Source: Phycisphaerae bacterium (GTDB lineage Bacteria; Planctomycetota; Phycisphaerae; UBA1845). Taken from it: a stretch of DNA of 64,000 bases. How positions within the stretch are numbered: position 1 is the stretch's first letter; each line of letters starts with the position of its first letter. The DNA is taken from NCBI GenBank assembly GCA_029260015.1, contig JAJDEB010000032.1, forward strand, positions 1 through 64,000. Reading direction: 5' to 3'. Positions 26,529-35,660 of the stretch are shown one piece after another. Under the pieces are notes generated by a model, which saw nothing but the letters and a program-made list of their open reading frames with translations, was not told the DNA's origin and ran no database searches. The translations under genes were made by a program, and so were the position numbers.

Positions 26529-27473
26529 TCATTGGGAATCAATTAACGTTAAGAGGCGCTCCATGTCCGTGTTGATTTTGAGTAAGTCGTCGAGCGTTTC
26601 TCTAAAAAAAGCAAGGTCTGGGTTGTTCAAGAGATGACACAAAGCGAGTGCGTCTTTCCTGGCGACCGTCAGCAATCCTGGCATTGCCTTTTCGAGTTCG
26701 GAGTCGGATTCGTGCTTCATCAAAAAACGGCAAAGTGATCTGCTTTGTTGCTCCATATGCTTAATCATCGCCATGATCTTGTGGGGCGGGAACGCGTCCT
26801 GCAGGACTTCGCTTTTTTGAATGAGCTGATCAAACGCGGTCCGAGCCAGCAGTAAGCCGGGGTACATCTGCAACCCTCGCTCACGCAGCATTGCGCTTGT
26901 TTTCGCACCTCGCGACAGTACGTCAATCGCACTTGGCTTCGCCGACTGAAGTTCTTCCACTACGTAACATTGGAGCGCGGGTTGATTCAGTTGTACCGAT
27001 TCGGGATGATTGGGAACTGTTCCCCAGAGCACGTTATTGTCGCCTTCGTATCGATCAACGATTCCCCAGGTGGCGGGTACTTCCGATTGCCAACCGCGAA
27101 AGGCCAGCACGCGCTGTCCGTTCTCAAGCGCCCGGTGGATGAGCGGTACATAACTGTCTTCAAAGTGATCGGTAAACTCTGCGGAATCCGACAAACCATG
27201 GCGCGCCCGAGGGGGATGCATCGCACGCAGGCGTACACCGAACAAGGCGGCTGCATCTGGCAACGCGAAATCGTGGCACTCCGCCAGCACAGGAAAATCT
27301 TCATCGGGCGACTGCGTGAAGAAGAACCCGAATCCAACACCCAATGCCGTCAATACCGCATCGCGATCGATCTCGGTCCCACCCGACTCAGCCAGTTTGA
27401 CCAAACATTCGGCGAGATTGGCGGTGGAGTATGGCTGCAGTTGACGCATCGGGGATGTGGCGCTCATGGACAA
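26529..27473 (-). CDS. hypothetical protein (314 aa)
   Basis: Intact long ORF; antisense ORFs show no domain. Confidence 0.55.
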   Translation of the reverse strand: MSMSATSPMRQLQPYSTANLAECLVKLAESGGTEIDRDAVLTALGVGFGFFFTQSPDEDFPVLAECHDFALPDAAALFGVRLRAMHPPRARHGLSDSAEFTDHFEDSYVPLIHRALENGQRVLAFRGWQSEVPATWGIVDRYEGDNNVLWGTVPNHPESVQLNQPALQCYVVEELQSAKPSAIDVLSRGAKTSAMLRERGLQMYPGLLLARTAFDQLIQKSEVLQDAFPPHKIMAMIKHMEQQSRSLCRFLMKHESDSELEKAMPGLLTVARKDALALCHLLNNPDLAFFRETLDDLLKINTDMERLLTLIDSQ

Positions 27474-27812
27474 ATCTTACACGCGGCGTGATGGATGGGA
27501 AAGTATGGAGTCAACGGTGCTGTCATGTGTGAGTTCTACGATCGCCGTCTGTGATTTTCCACAAAGTATCAGCCTGGCCTGCGCGGGTCCCAGCGGTGTG
27601 AAATTCTGCGACATTGGCCTATGGCAGTCGATCCAGAGTCCGTCCAGACGCTCGACGGGAAGCCAATTCACAGATTCTCCACAACGCTGAACCACATCCC
27701 AGAAACCGACCGGTAAGCGTTAAGCTTTGATTCAGTGGCATGGTCCGGTTCCAGAATTGCAACTACCATCCGCGTGTACGCTTGGTGGGTCTGTTCGGAG
27801 GGTGTTATTCGC

Positions 27813-29210
27813 GTGGACATTTATGGCTTGAAGCGGATTCCCTTCCTCTCGCGCTACAACTTCTTCCATGAATTCCATCACATCCTCGCGTGGGGCGTTG
27901 TTGTCGGATTGATTGAAGGCAGCTTTGCCTCCATCGTTGTCGCCAAGACATTTAAGGGTAGCGAATTCCTGATCAGTGTGGCGTCGGCAACACCGATGGC
28001 CATGCATGTTGTCAGCCTCATGTGGGGGGCGTATTGCGTCGGTCGGCGCAAGTTGCGGATATTTACATTTTGCACGACTGGTACGGCGATCATGCTGGCC
28101 AGCGTCGCGATGACGCCGGATGCGAGTTACGGCGGCTGGCTATTCGTCCTTCAGATGGCCGCTGCCCAGTTCTTCCAAACCGGTGCGGTGACGGTGCGCT
28201 CATCGCTTTGGAAATCAAACTATCCACCGCTTGTTCGCGGGCAGATCGCCGGACGGCTGCAAGTCGCCCGCGCGGTGACGCGACTTGTATCGGTGGCACT
28301 CATCGCGGAGATGTTCGACCACAGCCCGCGCAGTTATCGTTGGATTTATCCGATTGTTGCGATCGTCGGGTTGGTTGGTGTGATGTGCCTTCAGCGGATG
28401 CGGGTTCGGGGCGAAGTCGGTGAACTGCGCCGCATGCATGGAGGCGACCGTGTAGAAGGCGGGTTGACCGCGCCCGTGAGCACGCAGCGTATTTTTTCTT
28501 CCTCGCACATACTCACGAGCGCGATTCATGTGCTCAAGAAGGATGCCCGGTTCCGCAACTACTGCATTGCTCAGATGATTGCCGGGGTGACGAATTTACT
28601 GGTGCGGGCAGTGATCGTGGTCATCGTCACCCAACAGCTATTTGTGGGCATGGACAATGGATACCGCCTCAGCACGGTGATGCTCGAATTGATTCCCATG
28701 TTATTGATGTTGGCCGCCATGCGGGCGAGCGCCCGTTACTTTGATCGGGCGGGTGTGGTGCGCTATCGTGCAATTCAAATGATCGGATGGCTGCTGGCGA
28801 TTTTCTTTGGAATGTGCGGGACGCTTGCGATCGGAAACGTCGACGAAATTGGACCGAACGCATTTTTGATATCCGTCGGATGCTTCGCGGTGTTTTCGAT
28901 CTTTCGCGGGATATGTCTGGGCGGGGGATCGATCGCTTGGAATCTTGGCCATTTGCATTTTGCAAGCAACGAGGATGCCGAGGTGTACATGGGCATTCAC
29001 GTTTCGCTGACCGGTTTGCGAGCGATGTTCATCCCGATTCTTGGCACATATCTATGGGGGCAGATCGGATGGTGCGTGTGGTTGGTTTCGTTGGCTTCGG
29101 GTTTGGTGGCGATCTACTTTTTCAAAATGCTTGAATTGGGTGATCGGCCAAATTCACACGTTGACGGCGAAACGCGGGGAATTAATTCGCGCCAATCGAC
29201 GCCAGTTTGA
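27813..29210 (+). CDS. MFS-like multi-spanning membrane protein
   Basis: About 10-12 hydrophobic segments; start chosen at GTG 27813 (VDIYGLKRIPFLSRYNFFHEFHHILAWG...). Confidence 0.65.
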   Translation: MDIYGLKRIPFLSRYNFFHEFHHILAWGVVVGLIEGSFASIVVAKTFKGSEFLISVASATPMAMHVVSLMWGAYCVGRRKLRIFTFCTTGTAIMLASVAMTPDASYGGWLFVLQMAAAQFFQTGAVTVRSSLWKSNYPPLVRGQIAGRLQVARAVTRLVSVALIAEMFDHSPRSYRWIYPIVAIVGLVGVMCLQRMRVRGEVGELRRMHGGDRVEGGLTAPVSTQRIFSSSHILTSAIHVLKKDARFRNYCIAQMIAGVTNLLVRAVIVVIVTQQLFVGMDNGYRLSTVMLELIPMLLMLAAMRASARYFDRAGVVRYRAIQMIGWLLAIFFGMCGTLAIGNVDEIGPNAFLISVGCFAVFSIFRGICLGGGSIAWNLGHLHFASNEDAEVYMGIHVSLTGLRAMFIPILGTYLWGQIGWCVWLVSLASGLVAIYFFKMLELGDRPNSHVDGETRGINSRQSTPV

Positions 29211-29306
29211 TTGTGGCTTTAATCGGGGGTCGTCGATGATGCAATCTGCTCGACGAGGTGCATTTCGCGGTGTAGAGTTTATGCAAGAACCTTGGATAGG
29301 ATTCAA

Positions 29307-29837
29307 ATGAATTCAGTCGAACTTGCGAAATCGGAATTTGGTAAGAATATTTTCGGTAGCTTAGGGCCATCCGGTGAGACAGTCATGGACGATGATACAA
29401 TTATCCGCAGAGTACGCGACGAACACGAACGTCTTCGCGAAATAACCGATGCGCTAAATAGCTCGCTTCTGCAAAAGGGTGGTGATGATCTTCGCCCGTG
29501 GTTGGCTGAAGTTTGCAAATCGTTCGAGCACTTTCGCGCCCACCTGATCCACCGCATCGCCCTCGAAGAGATTGGCGGGTTTCTCGATTACGTCGTTGAT
29601 AAACGACCCGACCTCGTCAATCAGGTCAATCACCTAAAACAAGGCCACGCCAACATGATCGAGATGGCCGGCAAAACCCTGGGGCACCTCAAGGAGTTGT
29701 CCACAAGCGATACCGATCCGCGCGGACAAGCCCGAACATACGTCAAAATCATGTTGTCAGAAGTTGACTACCATGAGGAAGTCGAAAACCTTTTGGTTTC
29801 TTCTGTGTTCAACGATGAGATTGGCGGCGAAGAATAA
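29307..29837 (+). CDS. hemerythrin-like HHE domain protein
   Basis: Helical protein with spaced H/E (DEHERLR, HFRAHLIHRIALEE, HLKQGHANM, DYHEEVEN). Confidence 0.6.
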   Translation: MNSVELAKSEFGKNIFGSLGPSGETVMDDDTIIRRVRDEHERLREITDALNSSLLQKGGDDLRPWLAEVCKSFEHFRAHLIHRIALEEIGGFLDYVVDKRPDLVNQVNHLKQGHANMIEMAGKTLGHLKELSTSDTDPRGQARTYVKIMLSEVDYHEEVENLLVSSVFNDEIGGEE

Positions 29838-29845
29838 CGCGCTTG

Positions 29846-31057
29846 TCAACTTACGATCGGGTTCCCTGCGATGATGCAATGCGTGGGAACGTGCGAACCC
29901 GTAAGTATGTTTTCGAGTGGGTCGGTTGGCCCCGATGGGTCGAGCGGTATGGCGATCAAGTCGGCTCTGATGCCATGAGCCAGCCCCGCATGATCGATAG
30001 AATCATTCAGTGATCGCGCACCGTTGATGGTCGCCATTCTAATCAGCGTTTCGGCTGACACGTCTGATCGCTGATTTCGAAGAAAACGAATCTCGTCCAA
30101 CATCGAAATCGAAGGGTTCGACGCCAAGCTGTCCGTGCCGAGGCTCACGTTGACGCCTGATTCGATCATCTCGGCGAATCGGTGGGGTGAATGACCGAAT
30201 GCGTGATGGGTGCGCGGGCAATACGCGAGCGACGTTCCAGACTTGGCAAGCAATTCAATCTCGTCATCGTCAACGTAGTTGCAATGGGCTAACAATGTGC
30301 TCGGACCGAGCGCGCCGACTTGGTTAAGGTATTCGATGGGTCTGCGACTGATGGCTTGACGCGATGCATCCCAAGCCCCCATTGATTCGAGAAACTCGCG
30401 CATCGGTCCCGTACCCGAAATCAGAAATTCCACTTCTTCCAACGACTCGGCTGCGTGGATGCACATGGGGGCATTGTGTTTCTTAGCAACCGCAACGCAC
30501 TCTCGCATGACATCGGGTGGCACTGAGTAAGTCGCATGGGGAGAGATACCCGGAATCAATGTCGCCGATAGAAATTGTTCGTCTTTGGAACGCCGAACGA
30601 TTTGGTCGGGGCTGGATGAGCGCGATCCGAGAACTTCACCAAATGATGTGACGACCGGTCTCGATGCAACGCCCGCAATGGTCTCGCGGGTAAAGTCAAA
30701 AAACCTTGATATATCACCAATTCGCGTGGTGCCGCCCAATAAGCTGGCAGACAAGCCGGACCTAACTGCGGTTCTCAATTTCTCGTCTCGATCGCTCATC
30801 GAACGCATTTTCGGTGCCAACTGCTTGAGCCAATCGACGAAGTTGTGAGTTGGTGGAACTGCGCCAAGCATGCCGCCGAGTTCGAGATGGGTGTGGGCGT
30901 TTACCAGTCCAGGCATCAAGATTGCGTCGCCGCAATCGATCGCATCCGGGCTGTTACCGCGACCGACTTCGACGATCCGCGATGCGTCGATACGAACGAA
31001 TCCGTTTTCGATCAGATTCAAGTCTTCGGCGAGAATGTATTTGGCGCGAAGAATCAT
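29846..31057 (-). CDS. amidohydrolase family protein (TRZ/ATZ-type)
   Basis: ILMPGLVNAHTHLELGG; HATYSVPPDVM; CIHAAESLEEVEFL; LLAHCNYVDDDEIELL; VSLGTDSLASN. Confidence 0.88.
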   Translation of the reverse strand: MILRAKYILAEDLNLIENGFVRIDASRIVEVGRGNSPDAIDCGDAILMPGLVNAHTHLELGGMLGAVPPTHNFVDWLKQLAPKMRSMSDRDEKLRTAVRSGLSASLLGGTTRIGDISRFFDFTRETIAGVASRPVVTSFGEVLGSRSSSPDQIVRRSKDEQFLSATLIPGISPHATYSVPPDVMRECVAVAKKHNAPMCIHAAESLEEVEFLISGTGPMREFLESMGAWDASRQAISRRPIEYLNQVGALGPSTLLAHCNYVDDDEIELLAKSGTSLAYCPRTHHAFGHSPHRFAEMIESGVNVSLGTDSLASNPSISMLDEIRFLRNQRSDVSAETLIRMATINGARSLNDSIDHAGLAHGIRADLIAIPLDPSGPTDPLENILTGSHVPTHCIIAGNPIVS

Positions 31058-31076
31058 ATCGGTATCGCACGCAATT

Positions 31077-31877
31077 TCATGCAGTCGGGCGAACGTACTC
31101 GACAAGCTTGCCGGCTTCGATGAATCCGCACTGCTTGAGAAACGCTATAGCCGCTACGTTGCTTTCGCGGACTTCGAGGCACACCACGCTCACGGTCAGG
31201 CGTCGCGCCATGGCGATGATGTGGTTGGTCATCGCCGTGCCGGCTTTCTTTCGGCGCATCGATTCGACGACGTACAAATCAGCAATCCGGCCAATATCGC
31301 CAACTTGAAACAACGAGCAGATACCGGCTGGTGTTTTTCCGTCCATGATCACGAATGCGTCGAGGCGATGGTCGTCGAGTCGTTCAATGTCAACCTCGAC
31401 GCGGACTTCGCCCTCGGCTTCGCTGGCCCGTTGTGAGCACACCTCCGAATACGCAGCCCGCATCGCTCTGGCAGGCAGCACGCGGTAGTTGTCGTTTGCA
31501 ACAGTGGATGCAGGCCAACCGTCTAATGCCATCGCCACCCGGTCGTCGCGTTGAAACCCGGCATCGCGCATGAATGTTTCGATGGTCTCGGCCTTTTGAC
31601 CTTCCGCGAGCGCCCAGCGAGTGCATTTCAGATCCGACTCGGTGAAGTGGGCGTCAGCTTGTGCCAGCGCCTTAGCCGCATCGTCGGGCGATTCGATCCA
31701 GACTTCGCGGAACTGGTTGCATTCAGAAACGGTTGGAAACTGCGGCGCGGCAAAGGCGATCCCGAAATCCAGCGTGGTCTTCATTGAAACGAGATCGAGA
31801 AACGCTTGATTGGTTCGCAGGATCGAGCCACGAATATTGGGGCCATCAGCGACGACGTTAAGTGAGAGGTCCATCAA
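31077..31877 (-). CDS. GNAT-family N-acetyltransferase
   Basis: DLYVVESMRRKKAGTAMTNHIIAMARR...CLEVRESNVAAIAFLKQCGFIEAGKLVEY. Confidence 0.88.
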   Translation of the reverse strand: MMDLSLNVVADGPNIRGSILRTNQAFLDLVSMKTTLDFGIAFAAPQFPTVSECNQFREVWIESPDDAAKALAQADAHFTESDLKCTRWALAEGQKAETIETFMRDAGFQRDDRVAMALDGWPASTVANDNYRVLPARAMRAAYSEVCSQRASEAEGEVRVEVDIERLDDHRLDAFVIMDGKTPAGICSLFQVGDIGRIADLYVVESMRRKKAGTAMTNHIIAMARRLTVSVVCLEVRESNVAAIAFLKQCGFIEAGKLVEYVRPTA

Positions 31878-33319
31878 CTCGGTACCCGTTCGTGATGGTT
31901 GGTGTAGATCTGGTACTGATGGGCGACGTTGAGCAGCATCGCCTCGGAAAACGCCGGACCCATCAGTTGCAGACCGACCGGTAGGCCCGCACCGTCAAAG
32001 CCGCATGGTACACTCATCGCCGGAATACCCGCAAGGTTGGCTGTGATTGTGTAAACATCCGCAAGGTACATCGCGAGCGGGTCGCTCGACTTCTCGCCAA
32101 TCTTAAACGCAGTGTCAGGCGTGACCGGTGAGCAAATCACGTCAACTTTGGCGAAGGCGTTTTCAAGATCGCGGCGGAGCAATGTTCGTACCTTCATCGC
32201 CCGCAGGTAATACGCATCGTAGTAACCGCTCGAAAGGGCGTAAGTGCCGAGCATGATCCGGCGTTTCACTTCCGGACCGAACCCTTCTTCGCGCGACGCC
32301 GAATACATCTCGACAATGTCGCCGGCATCTTGTGAACGGTGGCCATAATGCACGCCATCATACCGTGCGAGGTTGCTCGAAGCTTCAGCCGTCGCGATCA
32401 AGTAATAGCACGCGATGCCGTATTTCGTCAGCGGAAGTTTAATCTCGACCGTTTCCGCGCCGAGTTCGCGCAACTTGTCCAGCGCCGCTTCCACTTGTTT
32501 GCGGGTGCCATCAGCCAAACCCTCGCCGAAGTATTCGCGGGCAATGCCGATTTTTTTTCCGGTGATCGGTTCGGAAAGCGAGGCGACGTAATCGTCAACA
32601 TCGGCTGACACGCATGTCGAATCGCGCGAATCTGCTCCGGCAATCACATTCAAAAGTAGCGCCGCGTCTTCAACGGTTCGGGCGAATGGCCCGATCTGAT
32701 CGAGGCTGCTGCCGAACGCAACCAGTCCGTATCGCGAAACGCGGCCGTATGTTGGCTTGAGACCGACCACACCCGTCAGCGATGCCGGTTGGCGAATCGA
32801 TCCCCCCGTATCAGAACCGAGCGCGATGGGGGTCATGCCTGATGCCACGCTGACGGCTGAGCCACCAGACGAACCGCCCGGGACACGATCGCGATCCCAC
32901 GGATTGCGGGTGATGCACTTGGCACTGTTTTCCGTGCTGCTGCCCATCGCGAATTCGTCGAGATTGGTTTTGCCGACGATGATTGCACCAGCATCGACGA
33001 GTTTTTCTGTGACGTGCGCAGAATAGGGCGGCTTAAACGTGTCGAGAATCTTCGATGCACATGTCGTTGGTGCAAATTCCGTGCAGATGTTGTCTTTCAG
33101 CGCAATCGGAACGCCAGCCAGTGATAGCTTCTTGCGCTCGTCTGCCGCCATTGCGTCGATGCGCTCTGCTTGGGCAAGTGCGTGCTCCTCACAAACGCAT
33201 ACAAACGCGCCAAGTTCCTCGTCTTGCTCGGCGATCGCGTTCAACGCTGACTTGGCGGTATCAACCGCGGTCGCGTTTCCATCGCGAACGGATTTTGAAA
33301 TATCACGGGCCGTGGTCAA
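31874..33319 (-). CDS. gatA: Asp-tRNA(Asn)/Glu-tRNA(Gln) amidotransferase subunit A
   Basis: GVPIALKDNICT; GSSTENSAKCITRNPWDRDRVPGGSSGGSAVSVASGMTPIALGSDTGGSIRQPAS. Confidence 0.97.
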   Translation of the reverse strand: MTTARDISKSVRDGNATAVDTAKSALNAIAEQDEELGAFVCVCEEHALAQAERIDAMAADERKKLSLAGVPIALKDNICTEFAPTTCASKILDTFKPPYSAHVTEKLVDAGAIIVGKTNLDEFAMGSSTENSAKCITRNPWDRDRVPGGSSGGSAVSVASGMTPIALGSDTGGSIRQPASLTGVVGLKPTYGRVSRYGLVAFGSSLDQIGPFARTVEDAALLLNVIAGADSRDSTCVSADVDDYVASLSEPITGKKIGIAREYFGEGLADGTRKQVEAALDKLRELGAETVEIKLPLTKYGIACYYLIATAEASSNLARYDGVHYGHRSQDAGDIVEMYSASREEGFGPEVKRRIMLGTYALSSGYYDAYYLRAMKVRTLLRRDLENAFAKVDVICSPVTPDTAFKIGEKSSDPLAMYLADVYTITANLAGIPAMSVPCGFDGAGLPVGLQLMGPAFSEAMLLNVAHQYQIYTNHHERVPS

Positions 33320-33342
33320 AGAAATACCTCGGAGGTGGCGGG

Positions 33343-33648
33343 TTACACTGTGTCCTGATCCAGAACCTTCGGAACTTTGAAGAACGTTTCTTCGCGCTCG
33401 GGGGCGTTGGCCAAAGCTTTGTCAGCACCGATTGAATCGCGAACAACGTCGTCGCGGAAAACGTTTTGCACTTCGACGGCATGGGCGGTGGGCACAACGC
33501 CTTCGACATCGACTTCGCTGAGTTGATCCACATACCCCACGATCGCCGAAAGTTCCTCCGTCATCATGGCGATTTCATTATCGCTCAGTTGAAGGCGACT
33601 CAGCGTGGCAATATGGCGAACGTCAGACTCGGTAAGCAGTTTGGCCAT
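33343..33648 (-). CDS. gatC: Asp-tRNA(Asn)/Glu-tRNA(Gln) amidotransferase subunit C
   Basis: LTESDVRHIATLSRLQLSDNEIAMMTEELSAIVGYVDQLSEVDVEGVVPTAH; immediately upstream of gatA. Confidence 0.93.
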   Translation of the reverse strand: MAKLLTESDVRHIATLSRLQLSDNEIAMMTEELSAIVGYVDQLSEVDVEGVVPTAHAVEVQNVFRDDVVRDSIGADKALANAPEREETFFKVPKVLDQDTV

Positions 33649-33776
33649 CGCAGTAACATCTCCGTCGCAACGCACCCAACAAAAAAGCGAAACCGATCGC
33701 TCGGAATCGCTTTATAATTGATGAAGATAAGTTGACGCAAATAAGCCAGCCGAAGCAGGTCGACTCATGCGCCGAT

Positions 33777-34040
33777 TTAAGACTTTGCGTCGTCGGGCTT
33801 CCAGTCACGCTTAGGCGGTTTCACGACCAGACCCATGCGGATGGCTTTCGCCGAGACCTTGATGCGGCAAACCTTGCCATCGACCAATGCCCGAACGCGT
33901 TGGATGTTCGGTTTGAACTTACGCTTGGTCACACCGGTGGTCTTGATACCAACACCGCCGAGGCGCTTGGCTTTACCACGACGCGCCAGAGAGCGTCCGC
34001 TGCGGGTTTTTTTGCCCAGAAAGTAGCATTCACGAGCCAT
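33777..34040 (-). CDS. rpmB: 50S ribosomal protein L28
   Basis: MARECYFLGKKTRSGRSLARRGKAKRLGGVGIKTTGVTKRKFKPNIQRVR. Confidence 0.92.
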   Translation of the reverse strand: MARECYFLGKKTRSGRSLARRGKAKRLGGVGIKTTGVTKRKFKPNIQRVRALVDGKVCRIKVSAKAIRMGLVVKPPKRDWKPDDAKS

Positions 34041-34191
34041 TAGAATTCTCCAAACCCCGATCCAATGCCCAGAAACCGATTTTCGGCATCAGGTCGGTTG
34101 GGCAAATATAGGGATCGTTGGAGGATTTGCAACCGATGTCGGGTCCGCAATCCCCGATTATTACACCAATTATTAAATATCCAATGCAATA

Positions 34192-34824
34192 ATGGACCCT
34201 CAACCGACGTTTGGAGCGGTGGATATGGAATTGACCCCGACACGATTGGCCGACCTGATCCAGCGGGCTCAGGCCCACGACCCTGCAGCGTTCGACGATT
34301 TGATCGACGCGTTCGGTGCCCGGCTACATGGGTACCTCTATCGGTTGATCGGGTCCCGCGACGAAGCCGACGATCTGCTTCAAGACGTATTTCTGCGGGT
34401 GGTGCGAATGATCGGATCGTATCGGCACGATCATCGCTTCGAGGGGTGGCTGTTTCGGATCGCGACGAATCTGGTTCGCGATCGCATCCGCAAGGTTGGA
34501 CGGGAGCCGAAAGTCATTCCGTTTGATTCTGGTTCGGAGGGATCTGGTTCAGCTTGGACCGATGCCGACGACGACACAGCGCCAGGTCCCGAAGCGGCGA
34601 TGCAGTTAGCCGACGACGTGGATGCGCTTCAAGAAGCGTTGGCGAAACTGCCTGAAGCCGAACGCGAAGTCATCATGCTGCGACACTTTTCTGATCTTTC
34701 GTTTTCGGAAGTCGCGGCAGTTATGGAAACGCCACTAGGTACGGCGCTTGCGCGGGCCCATCGGGGTTTAAAGAAGCTTCGCGACATGATGGACGTAGGC
34801 GATACGAGGGCGCACGTTGGATAG
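34192..34824 (+). CDS. ECF-type RNA polymerase sigma-70 factor
   Basis: DEADDLLQDVFLRVVR; FEGWLFRIATNLVRDRIRK; LAKLPEAEREVIMLRHFSDLSFSEVAAVMETPLGTALARAHRGLKKLR. Confidence 0.95.
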   Translation: MDPQPTFGAVDMELTPTRLADLIQRAQAHDPAAFDDLIDAFGARLHGYLYRLIGSRDEADDLLQDVFLRVVRMIGSYRHDHRFEGWLFRIATNLVRDRIRKVGREPKVIPFDSGSEGSGSAWTDADDDTAPGPEAAMQLADDVDALQEALAKLPEAEREVIMLRHFSDLSFSEVAAVMETPLGTALARAHRGLKKLRDMMDVGDTRAHVG

Positions 34825-34827
34825 CAG

Positions 34828-35499
34828 GTGAGAACGATGAATCAAAATGACGACCGACATCTTGAGAAAGACCAGGTTGAGAATGACCAGGTTGAGAATG
34901 ACCTGGCTGTTGCTGCCGAGGTTGAGCAGCTTGAGTCGTGGTTCGCGGATGTTTCAAAGCAATTTCCCGAGCCGCCATGCCGCGTGCTCGAGCATGTGAA
35001 AATGCGAACGAACGTGGCTGTTGGTGAGCTAAGGCTTGAAGAGGTGACGAGTCCGTTGGCTTCGGGACTGAATTCGTCGTCTGCCGATGCGATTGCATTA
35101 ACCAAGTCGGCGGTGCGGCGCGAGTTTGCGGGTGCCAAAAGCGCTGATCAACCGGCTGCATCAAAGAGTAACGGGTTGGCGTGGGGTGCATTGATGACGC
35201 TCGCGTCGGCCGCATTGATTGCGATTGTCGTGCTGCCAGGTTTTTTGAAATCGACGACATCCGTGCGAGAGGGTGAACCGATCGCTGAAGCTTCTGCAGT
35301 AGATGATTGGGCGTATGTTTTGACAGCAACATCGAGCAGTGAATTCGATGATCGTGTTGCAGGTTTTGAGTCGGATATCGACGACGTCAGCGATGCCTTC
35401 GTGTCGTCGCAAGTGCTGGCAGATGAACTGGGCTTCGATGAAATTGAAGATGCGATCGATCAGTTGTACAGCGACAGTGATTCATTCTTAGATTCGTAG
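34828..35499 (+). CDS. hypothetical single-TM protein downstream of ECF sigma (possible anti-sigma-like)
   Basis: One TM segment WGALMTLASAALIAIVVLPGFL; acidic C-terminus; starts 4 nt after sigma gene stop. Confidence 0.55.
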   Translation: MRTMNQNDDRHLEKDQVENDQVENDLAVAAEVEQLESWFADVSKQFPEPPCRVLEHVKMRTNVAVGELRLEEVTSPLASGLNSSSADAIALTKSAVRREFAGAKSADQPAASKSNGLAWGALMTLASAALIAIVVLPGFLKSTTSVREGEPIAEASAVDDWAYVLTATSSSEFDDRVAGFESDIDDVSDAFVSSQVLADELGFDEIEDAIDQLYSDSDSFLDS

Positions 35500-35503
35500 G
35501 TTC

Positions 35504-35568
35504 GTAGGGTGGGCCGTGCCCACCGCCGTTCAAATGGTCAAGGGATTGGTGGGCACGGCCCACCCTAC
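35504..35568. repeat. REP-like inverted repeat pair (GTAGGGTGGGCCGTGCCCACC / reverse complement)
   Basis: Perfect 21 bp inverted arms at 35504-35524 and 35548-35568. Confidence 0.88.
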
Positions 35569-35660
35569 ACGGGGCGGTTATTACCTGGTGAGATTTAGAA
35601 GTGGAAACATGAACGAGGCGGCTGGCGTCGTCTCCATCAAATTTGAAAGGGTGGATGAAG

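Noticed and set aside
34721-35332. 203 aa minus-strand ORF
   Set aside because: Antisense to ECF sigma and partner genes; low-complexity shadow.
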